Shown piece after piece: positions 1-7,477 of a stretch of DNA of 64,000 nt. Both the position numbers and the translations under genes were made by a program. The stretch is from an uncultured Bacteroidales bacterium (GTDB lineage: Bacteria; Bacteroidota; Bacteroidia; Bacteroidales; Bacteroidaceae): assembly GCA_902800925.1 (NCBI GenBank), contig CADCGD010000018.1:1-64000 (forward strand), written 5' to 3'. The notes below the pieces were generated by a model that was not told the DNA's origin, ran no database searches, and saw only the letters and a program-made list of their open reading frames with translations. The first letter of the stretch is position 1. Each line of letters opens with the position of its first letter.

Positions 1-1032
1 CGTGCTAAGTTCGAGCAGCTGGCTCACGACCTCATCCAGGCTTGTCTGGCTCCATGTCAGAAGGCTATGGCCGATGCTAAGCTGAACACAGCTGATATCG
101 ACGAGGTTATCCTGGTAGGTGGTTCAAGCCGTATCCCAGCTGTTCAGACTCTGGTTAAGAACTACTTCGGTAAGGAGCCTTCAAAGGGTGTAAATCCTGA
201 CGAGGTTGTAGCCGTAGGTGCTTCAATTCAGGGTGCTATCCTGAACAAGGAAGGTGGCGTAGGCGACATCGTACTGCTCGACGTTACTCCTCTTACACTG
301 GGTATCGAGACCATGGGTGGCGTAATGACCAAGCTGATCGAGGCTAACACCACTATCCCTTGCAAGAAGAGCGAGACATTCTCTACTGCAGCTGATAACC
401 AGACCGAGGTAACTATCCACGTTCTGCAGGGTGAGCGCCCAATGGCTGCTCAGAACAAGAGCATCGGACAGTTCAACCTCACAGGTATCGCTCCAGCACG
501 TCGTGGTATTCCTCAGATCGAGGTAACCTTCGACATCGATGCCAACGGTATCCTCAAGGTTTCTGCCAAGGATAAGGCCACTGGTAAGGAGCAGGCCATC
601 CGCATCGAGGCTTCTTCTGGTCTTTCACAGGACGAGATCAACCGCATGAAGGCCGAAGCTGAGCAGAATGCCGAGAACGATAAGAAGGAGCGCGAGCGCG
701 TTGACAAGCTCAATCAGGCAGACTCTATGATCTTCCAGACCGAGAACCAGCTGAAGGAGATCGGCGACAAGATTCCTGCAGAGCACAAGCCCGCCATCGA
801 GCAAGCCCTCCAGCAGTTGAAGGACGCCCACAAGGCTGGCGACATCGCTGCCATCGACGCCGCTATCGCAGCCCTCAACACCGCTTGGCAGACTGCTTCA
901 CAGCAGATGTACCAGGGCGCTCAGGGTGCACAGGCTGGTCCTCAGGACAACCCCTTCGGTGGTCAGCAGCAGTCACAGCAGGCTCCTAAGGATGACAACA
1001 TCCAGGATGCCGACTTCGAGGAGGTGAAGTAG
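1..1032 (+). CDS. dnaK: Chaperone DnaK (Hsp70), 3' part; 5' end lies outside the window
   Basis: Hsp70 chaperone that binds unfolded cytosolic polypeptides in an ATP-dependent cycle with DnaJ and GrpE. The reading frame is open from base 1, so about 343 C-terminal residues are visible. The end of the ATPase domain shows the [10 protein letters not shown] phosphate/adenosine motif. The interdomain linker and substrate-binding domain follow ([17 protein letters not shown], then a long helical lid), and the Q/G-rich tail ends in EEVK, the usual DnaK terminus. The first in-frame ATG (base 67) is internal, not the start. A strong hairpin terminator follows the stop. Identity is certain; only the N-terminal part is missing. 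Confidence 0.97.
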   Translation, partial: RAKFEQLAHDLIQACLAPCQKAMADAKLNTADIDEVILVGGSSRIPAVQTLVKNYFGKEPSKGVNPDEVVAVGASIQGAILNKEGGVGDIVLLDVTPLTLGIETMGGVMTKLIEANTTIPCKKSETFSTAADNQTEVTIHVLQGERPMAAQNKSIGQFNLTGIAPARRGIPQIEVTFDIDANGILKVSAKDKATGKEQAIRIEASSGLSQDEINRMKAEAEQNAENDKKERERVDKLNQADSMIFQTENQLKEIGDKIPAEHKPAIEQALQQLKDAHKAGDIAAIDAAIAALNTAWQTASQQMYQGAQGAQAGPQDNPFGGQQQSQQAPKDDNIQDADFEEVK

Positions 1033-1067
1033 AATCTTCAATAGACAACGATAAGCATCAATAAGAA

Positions 1068-1102
1068 AGAGGCAGAGCGTATGAACTCTGTCTCTTTTTT
1101 TT
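1068..1102 (+). terminator. Rho-independent terminator after dnaK
   Basis: AGAGGCAGAG (1068-1077) pairs with CTCTGTCTCT (1086-1095), with one G-T pair, and a run of T residues follows. Confidence 0.85.
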
Positions 1103-1110
1103 GTAAAAGC

Positions 1111-1141
1111 ATTGCGTTTTAGAGAAAAATGCTTAAATTTG
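1111..1141 (+). promoter_or_regulatory. Bacteroidetes-type promoter for the DUF4421 gene
   Basis: ATTG at 1111-1114, then 19 bp, then TAAATTTG at 1134-1141. The ATG at 1147 is only 5 nt past the -7 box, so the transcript would have almost no leader. Confidence 0.6.
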
Positions 1142-1146
1142 CAGTC

Positions 1147-1839
1147 ATGAAACGGAAGCAGCACGTAAGTCATGCAAAATTATTCACTTGGGCAGCACCT
1201 GTTGTGATAGCCGCCATCCTTCTTGCCATTGCAAGCGAGGCTGGTGCGCAGAGTCGGGACAAGCAGCGAATGATGCAAGTGGACAGCATGTTGGCAGCCC
1301 GTTACTACGGCAATGGCGGCATTGACACAGCATACCTGCAGCGCCCTACGTCGAAATGGACCATCACAGCAAAGGCGAATGTGTCGGGCATGAAGATTGA
1401 GACTGAGGGACGAGAAAACGGCAAGTATTTTAACTCTGAAATGCGGGCAGAACGGAAAGCGACCATCAGCGTGGGGGTAAGCTATGTGGGACTATCTGTC
1501 AGTCTGTCACTCAATCCTGCAAAGTTGGCAGGAAAATATCACGACTATGAGTTTAACTTCCGCAGCTACGGTAAGCGTTTCGGCTTCGATTTCGCCTATC
1601 AGGATGCCAAGAACTTTACTGGATGGCACGAGCATGAAGGAATGGAACGTATCGATTTGCCCGAGGACGTATTATCTGTCAAGACGCTGAACATGAATGC
1701 TTTCTACGTCTTCAACCATCGGCGTTTCTCCTCCCCTGCCGCCTTCTCACAGAGCTACATACAACGACGTTCTGCTGGCAGTTTCCTCGTGACCTTATCC
1801 GCACAAGGACAGCATGCCGAACTTGACGGCGAATTATAG
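1147..1839 (+). CDS. DUF4421-like exported protein, apparently C-terminally shortened
   Basis: Resembles the N-terminal half of the DUF4421 family, a Bacteroidetes family of unknown function thought to form an outer-membrane-associated beta structure. The start at 1147 (MKRKQ) is preferred over the ATG at 1129 because the -7 box lies between them. A signal peptide of about 35 residues ends near EAGAQS. Beta-rich segments follow (VGVSYVGLSVSLSL, YEFNFRSYGKRFGFDFAY). The product is 230 residues, while family members as I remember them exceed 300. The frame stops just after a SFLVTLSAQG segment where the family normally continues, and rmuC begins 41 bp later, so no room remains for the missing part. 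It may be a truncated gene or a short family variant. Confidence 0.6.
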   Translation: MKRKQHVSHAKLFTWAAPVVIAAILLAIASEAGAQSRDKQRMMQVDSMLAARYYGNGGIDTAYLQRPTSKWTITAKANVSGMKIETEGRENGKYFNSEMRAERKATISVGVSYVGLSVSLSLNPAKLAGKYHDYEFNFRSYGKRFGFDFAYQDAKNFTGWHEHEGMERIDLPEDVLSVKTLNMNAFYVFNHRRFSSPAAFSQSYIQRRSAGSFLVTLSAQGQHAELDGEL

Positions 1840-1880
1840 CACTATTTGCATACTAAACGATTAGACAACAGCATAAAACT

Positions 1881-3290
1881 ATGGAGATTATCATCATTGT
1901 TATCATAGCCATCATCGTGGTAGCCGTCATGGTCTATTACATCATGAGACTGACGACAGAGCGCGATGTGCAGAAGAGCAACGCCGAGAACTATCTGCGC
2001 CAGTTGGACACTCAGAAGACGGAGGCACAGAAGCAGCTGGACATGCAGAAGGTTGCCTACGACCAGCAGGTTGACGCTCTGAAGGACTCGTTTGAGAAGC
2101 AGTTGCAGTTGACGAAGGAGGCCCATGAGCGCCAGATAGCCACCCTGAAACAGATGAACGAAGAACAGGTGAAGAGTCAGCTGGACCTGATTCGTGAGCA
2201 GATGCAGACTACTTCTGAGAAGGTGCTGAAGATGCGACAGGAGGAACTGGGCGTGCAGAACAAAGAGCAGGTATCGAAGATTATCGACCCTTTGCAGAAG
2301 AGTCTGAAAGACATGCAGGAAGCCCTCGACAAGACCAAGGAACAGCAGACGGAGGCGCTGACACGACTGGACGAGACTATCAAGATCAATATGCAGAAGA
2401 GTCAGGAAATCGGTGAGACAGCCGATCGTCTGACGCGTGCACTGACAGGAGAAGTCAAGGTACAAGGTAACTTCGGCGAGCTGAAGCTGAAGCAGTTGCT
2501 GGAAGACCTGGAACTGAAGGAGGGCGAACAGTTTGACACTCAGGAGACGCTGAAAGACAAGGGAGGTAAAGGACTAAAGGGGGACGACGGCAAAGGCTTA
2601 ATTCCCGACTTTATCCTGCATTTCCCCAACAACCGCCACGTAGTCGTCGACTCGAAGATGTCGCTGACTGACTACGAGCGCTATATGAATGCCGAAGACG
2701 GTACACCTGAAAAGAGTGCCTTCCTGAAAGCTCATATCGACAGCGTGAGGGCACAAGTGAAGCGACTGGCCAGAAAGGAGTACACCAAATACCTGCCCGA
2801 GGGCTACAACCGTCTGAACTTTGCCATCATGTATGTACCCATCGAGGGGGCACTGAACCTGGCACTGCTCAACGACCAGACACTGTGGCGCGAAGCCTAC
2901 GACGAGGGTGTGATGGTACTCGGTCCGCAGACGATGTATATGAATCTGCGTGTGTTGGAGATGATGTGGACCCAGGTGCGCCAACTGAAGAACCAGCAGG
3001 CCATGATCGATGCTGCCAACACCGTCATAGACCGTGTGCAGGACTTCGGACAGCGCTTCATGGACGTAGAGGCTAGCATGAACGACACCCTGAAGAAGAT
3101 GGGCAAGTTGAAGATCACCACTGCCGAAAGCGGTCCGAGCATCATAACCGCTGCTAAGAACCTGCTGAAGGCTGGTGCCCGTGAGAACAAGAAAAAAAAG
3201 GCATTGGACGAGATGGATGACTCAATGTTTATTGAGAGCGATCCTTCGACAAGTTCAGGAACCAACGAAAACCAAAACGGAAACGAATAA
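1881..3290 (+). CDS. rmuC: RmuC family DNA recombination protein
   Basis: RmuC-type protein, linked in E. coli to limiting inversions at short inverted repeats; its chemistry is unproven, though a PD-(D/E)XK nuclease fold has been proposed. Residues 1-23 form a membrane anchor (isoleucine/valine rich), residues about 24-190 are a long coiled coil, and the conserved RmuC domain follows (QGNFGELKLKQLLED, then the FILHFPNNRHVVVDSKMSL core). Total 469 residues, normal for the family. The last 15 residues contain DPSTSSG, encoded by a dispersed-repeat word (3243-3259), so the tail is probably acquired and variable. The MATE gene follows closely on the same strand. Confidence 0.9.
   Translation: MEIIIIVIIAIIVVAVMVYYIMRLTTERDVQKSNAENYLRQLDTQKTEAQKQLDMQKVAYDQQVDALKDSFEKQLQLTKEAHERQIATLKQMNEEQVKSQLDLIREQMQTTSEKVLKMRQEELGVQNKEQVSKIIDPLQKSLKDMQEALDKTKEQQTEALTRLDETIKINMQKSQEIGETADRLTRALTGEVKVQGNFGELKLKQLLEDLELKEGEQFDTQETLKDKGGKGLKGDDGKGLIPDFILHFPNNRHVVVDSKMSLTDYERYMNAEDGTPEKSAFLKAHIDSVRAQVKRLARKEYTKYLPEGYNRLNFAIMYVPIEGALNLALLNDQTLWREAYDEGVMVLGPQTMYMNLRVLEMMWTQVRQLKNQQAMIDAANTVIDRVQDFGQRFMDVEASMNDTLKKMGKLKITTAESGPSIITAAKNLLKAGARENKKKKALDEMDDSMFIESDPSTSSGTNENQNGNE
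3243..3259. repeat. Dispersed 17-bp word inside the rmuC 3' end
   Basis: CCTTCGACAAGTTCAGG, close to the CCTTCGACAAGCTCAGG word found in many bacterial intergenic regions (from memory). Here it is translated as part of the RmuC tail. Confidence 0.5.
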
Positions 3291-3336
3291 CAAAAACGGT
3301 AAGGACTTGCTGGCATACATCCGCGAAGGTCGCGAG

Positions 3337-4668
3337 ATGACGCAGGGCGAGAAACTCAACTTGATTATCCAGTTGAGTATACCTTCCATATTGGCTCAGA
3401 TCTCTACCGTCCTGATGTTCTTCATCGATGCAGCAATGGTGGGACACTTGGGGGCACGCCAGGCAGCAAGCATTGGTTTGGTGGAGTCTGCCTCGTGGCT
3501 CTTTGCCGGCCTGACGTCAGCCTGTTCAATGGGTTTCTCCGTACAGGTAGCTCATGCCATTGGAGCCAACGACTTCAAACGCGCTCGTCGCATCTTGCGA
3601 CAGTCCCTGACATGTTGTCTGGTGTTCAGTCTCCTGATAGTTGTCATTGCCGTCAGCATCCACCACCATTTGCCCATCTGGCTGGGTGGAAGTCCGGATA
3701 TCATCCACGATGCCTCGCTATACTTTCTCATCTTCTCATGTGCTGCCCCACTCTTCCAGATGGAGAGCCTGTGCGGCTCGATGCTGAAATGTGCCGGCAA
3801 CATGAAGGTGCCCAGCATCCTGAACGTCCTCATGTGCTGTCTCGACGTGTCGTTCAACTACCTGTTTATCTTTATCTTAGACATGGGAGTACCTGGTGCA
3901 GCTATGGGTACCACAGTGGCCATCTTCATCACTACCCTGCTGATGGCGTGGTTCCTCTTCTGGCGCTCCGACTTGCTGGTGTTGTTTGGCAAGAAAGCGC
4001 AAGGAATTGATAATCAGCTGTATAAGTTCCAACCCACAGGCGATGTCGTGCGCACAGCCTTCAAGATTGGCGCACCCATGGGACTGCAGCACATGCTGAT
4101 GAACGGGGCACAGATTGTCAGCACGATGATTGTTGCGCCACTGGGTACTATCGCTATTGCTGCCCACTCGCTGGCCATCACCGTAGAGAGTCTTTGCTAC
4201 ATGCCTGGCTACGGTATTTCCGAGGCCGCCACGACGCTGATTGGTCAGAGCACCGGTGCTGGTAAACAAGCGCTGACCCGTTCGTTTGCGTGGTTGACAA
4301 CAGGTGTAGGCATCACCGTTATGACGCTGATGGGGGTGCTGATGTATGTCTTTGCACCAGAACTGATGACGTTGATGACACCCGTCGAGGACATCATCAC
4401 GCTGGGTACAGCGTGTCTGCGCATCGAGGCCTTTGCCGAACCCATGTTTGCCGCATCCATCGTCTGCAACGGCATCTTCGTGGGTGCTGGCGACACACTC
4501 CGTCCTGCCATCATGAGTCTGGCATCCATGTGGGGCGTGCGTCTGACGCTGGCAGCACTACTGGCCAGCACCTACGGACTACAAGGTGTCTGGATAGCAA
4601 TGGCTATCGAGTTAACATTCCGCGGCATCATCTTCCTCGTACGACTGTCGAGGTTCAACAAAACCTGA
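3337..4668 (+). CDS. MATE family efflux transporter
   Basis: Inner-membrane multidrug/toxin exporter of the MATE family, driven by a proton or sodium gradient. About 12 hydrophobic segments are visible, with family features such as LSIPSILAQIS near the N-terminus, MVGHLGARQAASIGL, and a second-half repeat (GLQHMLMNGAQIVSTMIVAPLG). Length from ATG 3337 is 443 residues, as expected. The start is uncertain: conserved residues (roughly DLLAYIREG) extend upstream of 3337, so a TTG at 3307 could be the real start; the only upstream in-frame ATG (3175) would overlap rmuC by 116 nt. The stop codon lies inside a 14-bp tandem repeat. Likely co-transcribed with rmuC. Substrate unknown. Confidence 0.85.
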   Translation: MTQGEKLNLIIQLSIPSILAQISTVLMFFIDAAMVGHLGARQAASIGLVESASWLFAGLTSACSMGFSVQVAHAIGANDFKRARRILRQSLTCCLVFSLLIVVIAVSIHHHLPIWLGGSPDIIHDASLYFLIFSCAAPLFQMESLCGSMLKCAGNMKVPSILNVLMCCLDVSFNYLFIFILDMGVPGAAMGTTVAIFITTLLMAWFLFWRSDLLVLFGKKAQGIDNQLYKFQPTGDVVRTAFKIGAPMGLQHMLMNGAQIVSTMIVAPLGTIAIAAHSLAITVESLCYMPGYGISEAATTLIGQSTGAGKQALTRSFAWLTTGVGITVMTLMGVLMYVFAPELMTLMTPVEDIITLGTACLRIEAFAEPMFAASIVCNGIFVGAGDTLRPAIMSLASMWGVRLTLAALLASTYGLQGVWIAMAIELTFRGIIFLVRLSRFNKT

Positions 4669-4691
4669 AACTTGAAACCTGACACTTGAAA
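4664..4691. repeat. 14-bp tandem duplication at the MATE stop codon
   Basis: CCTGAAACTTGAAA (4664-4677) followed directly by CCTGACACTTGAAA (4678-4691). The MATE TGA stop is within the first copy. Confidence 0.7.
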
Positions 4692-4692
4692 C

Positions 4693-4734
4693 AAAAAAAT
4701 GAGTGCTGCCTACGAATCCATCGCCGACAGCACT
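4693..4734 (-). terminator. Leftward hairpin terminator of the small transcript left of rsmA
   Basis: AGTGCTG (4702-4708) pairs with CAGCACT (4728-4734). Read on the minus strand the hairpin is followed by seven T residues (4693-4699). Confidence 0.6.
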
Positions 4735-4943
4735 TGTTCATTTTCCCTATTAATAACTAAAACCTTATGCTTTCTCTTTTTTTACCAAATCAATTTACCT
4801 TAGCAACTAACACCTTAGTTTGAACTACTTACCTAATTTACTACTAACCAAAAACGTTTTGTTATCCTATGAATCTTTTTTACCTTCTTACCTATTGATG
4901 TTATCCTAAATCCTTTTTACCTTGTCATCATCTTTGATTGACG
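4693..4943 (-). ncRNA. Candidate small leftward transcript (about 250 nt) with no substantial ORF
   Basis: Between the minus-strand -7 box at 4947-4954 and the terminator at 4693-4734 there is no reading frame longer than a few codons; the first ATG gives a 4-residue peptide. The stretch is AT-rich and carries two direct copies of GTTATCCTA...TTTTTACCTT on the plus strand (4861-4886 and 4900-4923, 39 bp apart), plus further AGGTAA-like words on the minus strand. It accounts for the roughly 390 bp between the MATE gene and rsmA. It could be a small RNA, or a decayed relative of the small-protein unit at 5994-6086, whose upstream region is related. Expression is inferred only. Confidence 0.4.
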
Positions 4944-5029
4944 ATGCAAAGTTACGACGTTTTTGGAAATGTTGGTGCATTTCCTATCCGTTTTCTGCAA
5001 AAAATATGGATATTCTTGACGAAAATCAA
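4938..5029 (-). promoter_or_regulatory. Leftward regulatory module A (promoter plus upstream palindrome)
   Basis: Contains TTGACGATGCAAAGTTACGA (4938-4957), which holds a minus-strand TAACTTTG -7 box (4947-4954). Further right are AAATGTTG (4967-4974), CGTTTTCTG (4989-4997) and TTGACG-N4-TCAA (5016-5029). All these blocks recur at identical spacing at 6170-6261 (ungapped, 66 of 92 bases identical by hand count). Confidence 0.6.
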
Positions 5030-5054
5030 TTATTTGTGTCCGCACACAACAACT

Positions 5055-5843
5055 TCAAAGGACTTTCTCAATCATATTCGTCAGTTCCACAAACTGCGCT
5101 ATCGAAAGCTGTTCAGGGCGCAGGGTTGCAAACTGGGATTGGGCGATAACAGCCAAAGCCTCCTCCGTCAGCAACTGCTTCAACGACACACGTAACATCT
5201 TGCGGCGCTGGTTGAACACTGTCTTCACCACACGCTTGAAGAGCTGTTCGTCACATCCCAAATGCTCTACTTCATTGCGCGTCATGCGGATGACGGCACT
5301 CTGCACCTTGGGAGGCGGATTAAACACGTTGGGCTCTACAGTAAACAAATACTCCACATTGTACCACGCCTGAATCAGTACCGACAGAATGCCGTACTGC
5401 TTATTGCCAGGCTTAGCAACCATTCGCACAGCCACCTCGTGCTGTATCATACCCGTACAACAAGGTATGAGGTCGCGGTTGTCGAGCATCTTGAAGAAAA
5501 TCTGCGACGAGATGTCATAAGGATAATTGCCCGTCAGCACAAACTGCTGACCACCAAACACTTCGTTCAGATCCATCCTCAGGAAATCTGCGCCAAGAAT
5601 GTTTTCGCGCAGTTTAGGAAAGTGCTCATTCAGGTAAGCCACACTCTCGCGGTCTATCTCCACCACCTTCAGCGGACGGGGTTTCTCCACCAGATACTGC
5701 GTCATCACTCCCATTCCTGGGCCCACCTCCAGAACGGGCAGGTCCTGGTAGGGTTCATCCACCGTGTCAGCTATGCGCTTGGCTATCGACAGGTCAGTCA
5801 GGAAGTGCTGACCCAGATTTTTCTTCGGACGTACTTGTTTCAT
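5055..5843 (-). CDS. rsmA: 16S rRNA (adenine1518-N6/adenine1519-N6)-dimethyltransferase RsmA (KsgA)
   Basis: Dimethylates two adjacent adenines in the 3' hairpin of 16S rRNA using S-adenosylmethionine during small-subunit assembly. Seen: the NLGQHFL start motif (residues 9-15), SAM-binding motif VLEVGPGMG (37-45), and the catalytic NYPYDISSQI (variant of NLPYNIS). At 262 residues the length is normal. The start MKQVRPKK at 5843 is chosen because a -7 box (5849-5856) sits only 5 nt upstream, inside the longer open frame. It is transcribed alone, between two related small leftward units. Confidence 0.95.
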   Translation of the reverse strand: MKQVRPKKNLGQHFLTDLSIAKRIADTVDEPYQDLPVLEVGPGMGVMTQYLVEKPRPLKVVEIDRESVAYLNEHFPKLRENILGADFLRMDLNEVFGGQQFVLTGNYPYDISSQIFFKMLDNRDLIPCCTGMIQHEVAVRMVAKPGNKQYGILSVLIQAWYNVEYLFTVEPNVFNPPPKVQSAVIRMTRNEVEHLGCDEQLFKRVVKTVFNQRRKMLRVSLKQLLTEEALAVIAQSQFATLRPEQLSIAQFVELTNMIEKVL

Positions 5844-5848
5844 GGCTG

Positions 5849-5856
5849 CAAAGTTA
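5849..5856 (-). promoter_or_regulatory. Promoter -7 box of rsmA
   Basis: Minus-strand TAACTTTG followed by CAGCC and then the ATG; the transcript is probably leaderless or nearly so. This box fixes the rsmA start. Confidence 0.6.
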
Positions 5857-5935
5857 CGAATAAGTGAGCGAAAATGCAAATAAATTTGCTATTTTCCGAA
5901 CGAGAGTAAGTTCGAGACATCGTTTCAAAGATAAC

Positions 5936-5964
5936 AAAAAAACCGCAGACTCACGTCTGCGGTT
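5936..5964 (-). terminator. Terminator of the 30-residue small-protein unit
   Basis: Perfect 10-bp stem AACCGCAGAC (5941-5950) / GTCTGCGGTT (5955-5964) with a TCAC loop. Minus-strand reading continues into a T run. Confidence 0.85.
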
Positions 5965-5993
5965 CTGATTATTTCTCTCAAATTTTCGTTTTT

Positions 5994-6086
5994 TTACTTT
6001 GTTAAAACATTTGCGTGTTTGCAAATGTACATAGCCTCGAGGGCTGCGGCGGCCTCAACGGCCAGTGAAATCATTGTTAACATCAT
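5994..6086 (-). CDS. Small protein of 30 residues, unknown function
   Basis: A short frame on the minus strand, start ATG at 6086 (a second ATG at 6083), stop TAA at 5994-5996. The product begins MMLTMISLAVEAAAALE and ends in a short polar tail with one Cys and a few basic residues. The first 20 residues are hydrophobic and helix-prone, so it may sit in or on a membrane. Support for a real gene: a -7 box upstream (6179-6186), an AAAGG-like ribosome-binding site about 11 nt before the ATG, a strong terminator 30 bp downstream, and no other content in the transcript. An alternative is that the RNA itself is the product. I do not recognise the protein. Confidence 0.5.
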   Translation of the reverse strand: MMLTMISLAVEAAAALEAMYICKHANVLTK

Positions 6087-6139
6087 AATCGTTACCCTTT
6101 CTTAATCTTTAAATTGTTAATCCTAAAAACTTTCTTTTT

Positions 6140-6154
6140 TACCTCACTGAGGTA
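6140..6154. repeat. Inverted repeat in the leader of the small-protein transcript
   Basis: TACCTCA-C-TGAGGTA, a perfect 7-bp inverted repeat between the -7 box and the 30-residue ORF; possibly an operator or RNA hairpin. Confidence 0.45.
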
Positions 6155-6169
6155 CCTATTATTTTCCTT

Positions 6170-6261
6170 TTGACGATGCAAAGTTACGAACTTTCTGCAA
6201 ATGTTGTATCACTTTATGAGCGTTTTCTGACAAAAACAGCGTTTTATTTGACGTCCGTCAA
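6170..6261 (-). promoter_or_regulatory. Leftward regulatory module B, related to module A
   Basis: Same blocks and spacing as 4938-5029: the 20-mer TTGACGATGCAAAGTTACGA (6170-6189, with TAACTTTG at 6179-6186 on the minus strand), AAATGTTG (6199-6206), CGTTTTCTG (6221-6229) and the palindrome TTGACGTCCGTCAA (6248-6261). It drives the 30-residue small-protein unit. Confidence 0.6.
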
Positions 6262-6309
6262 CAATTTACCGCTTTCATTGACGTATATCAAAAATTATTC
6301 GTAAATTTG
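6248..6309 (+). promoter_or_regulatory. Promoter of the flippase-like gene with twin palindromes
   Basis: TAAATTTG at 6302-6309, 8 nt before the ATG, with ATTG at 6277-6280. Two 14-bp sites, TTGACGTCCGTCAA (6248-6261) and TTGACGTATATCAA (6278-6291), lie exactly 30 bp apart; the second overlaps the -33 element, as a repressor site would. Confidence 0.5.
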
Positions 6310-6317
6310 CAAGCGCA

Positions 6318-7337
6318 ATGAAGATAAGCAGCGTAATAATGAAGGTTCTGATGCCCTTGGTACTGGGTGCAGCGATACTCTACTGGATGTATCGCGGCGA
6401 AGACTGGCAACAGATTCGCCACGTCATGACCGACGAGATGGACTGGACGTGGATGCTCTTGTCATTCCCCTTCGGCATACTGGCACAGATGTTCCGAGGC
6501 TGGCGCTGGCGTCAGACGCTGGAGCCCGTGGGTGAGCGTCCTCGCTTCTCCACCAGCATCCACAGCATCTTTCTCAGCTATGCCGCCTCGCTGGTCATTC
6601 CCCGTGTGGGAGAATTCACACGCTGCGGTGTGCTTAAACGTTACGACGACGTATCGTTTCCCAAGGCCTTGGGCACCGTCGTTACCGAGCGAGCCATCGA
6701 CTCCCTACTCGTCATGGGCATCACCGCCATCGTCATCCTGCTGGAGATGAGTACCTTTGGCACCTTCTTCCGCAAGACGGGCACCAACCTCCACGACATC
6801 CTCTACGGATTCTCGTGGGCAGGTTACCTCGTCGTTGCCATCTGTGGCGTTGCCATGCTCATCCTGCTCCACTTCCTGTTGCACAAGCTCTCTATATACG
6901 ATAAGGTACGCGCAACGCTCAGCGGCATCTGGCAAGGTGTCATCTCGTTGAAGGACGTCAAGAACATTCCTCTCTTCACCTTCTTCACCCTCGGCATCTG
7001 GCTCAGCTACTTCCTGCACTACTACCTCACCTTCTTCTGCTTCGACTTCACCGCCGACCTCGGCTTGGGCTGTGCGCTGGTCACGTTCATCGTCGGCTCC
7101 ATCGCCGTCATCGTGCCCACTCCCAACGGTGCAGGTCCCTGGCACTTTGCCGTAAAAACCATGCTCATCCTCTATGGGGTACAGGACGAGCACGCCCTCT
7201 ACTTCGTACTCATCGTCCACACCGTCCAGACCATGCTCGTCGTTGCTCTCGGCATCTACGCCTGGCTGGCGCTCAACTTCACGAAAGAGCAGAAACATAG
7301 TGCATTGAACGTAACGGCAAGTGGTATTGGTATGTGA
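6318..7337 (+). CDS. Lysylphosphatidylglycerol synthase-TM/UPF0104 (flippase-like) membrane protein
   Basis: Integral inner-membrane protein of the UPF0104/YbhN-AglD-like family (transmembrane region of MprF). Some relatives flip or modify lipids; the role here is unknown. About 7-8 hydrophobic helices are visible in 339 residues, with family hallmarks: FRGWRWRQTLEP after the second helix, the RVGEFTRCGVLKRY loop, TVVTERAIDSL, and the PTPNGAGPWHFAVKTML segment near the end. The last 13 residues read into the start of a decayed gene fragment, so the C-terminus may have been altered by a deletion. It stands alone, with its own promoter and twin palindromes. Confidence 0.8.
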   Translation: MKISSVIMKVLMPLVLGAAILYWMYRGEDWQQIRHVMTDEMDWTWMLLSFPFGILAQMFRGWRWRQTLEPVGERPRFSTSIHSIFLSYAASLVIPRVGEFTRCGVLKRYDDVSFPKALGTVVTERAIDSLLVMGITAIVILLEMSTFGTFFRKTGTNLHDILYGFSWAGYLVVAICGVAMLILLHFLLHKLSIYDKVRATLSGIWQGVISLKDVKNIPLFTFFTLGIWLSYFLHYYLTFFCFDFTADLGLGCALVTFIVGSIAVIVPTPNGAGPWHFAVKTMLILYGVQDEHALYFVLIVHTVQTMLVVALGIYAWLALNFTKEQKHSALNVTASGIGM

Positions 7338-7472
7338 CGGCTACCACCAAAGGAGAAGTCTATCCAGGCATTGGAGTGGCTGTAGCCGACAATCCTGCAG
7401 GGACGTCAGACAAACGGTGCAAACAGCGGCCATTCCATCCGTATCATTAATGGTAAAAAAGTAATCAAGTAA
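7313..7472 (+). pseudogene. Decayed 3' fragment of a secreted protein gene
   Basis: One frame from 7313 reads NGKWYWYVTATTKGEVYPG and onward to about 7438. After a frame change, 7419-7472 reads NSGHSIRIINGKKVIK followed by a stop. The ending NGKKVIK resembles the C-terminal tails of secreted Prevotella proteins; the M6 protease at 22951 ends VNGKKVVLK. The two halves are in different frames and no start is present. It overlaps the last codons of the flippase-like gene. Read as a remnant of a deleted exported-protein gene. Confidence 0.5.
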
Positions 7473-7477
7473 TAGAT

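Noticed and set aside
4922..5195. Plus-strand ORFs at the 5' side of rsmA (4922-5149, 4938-5195)
   Set aside because: They run through the leftward promoter module and antisense to rsmA with no homology or ribosome-binding site.
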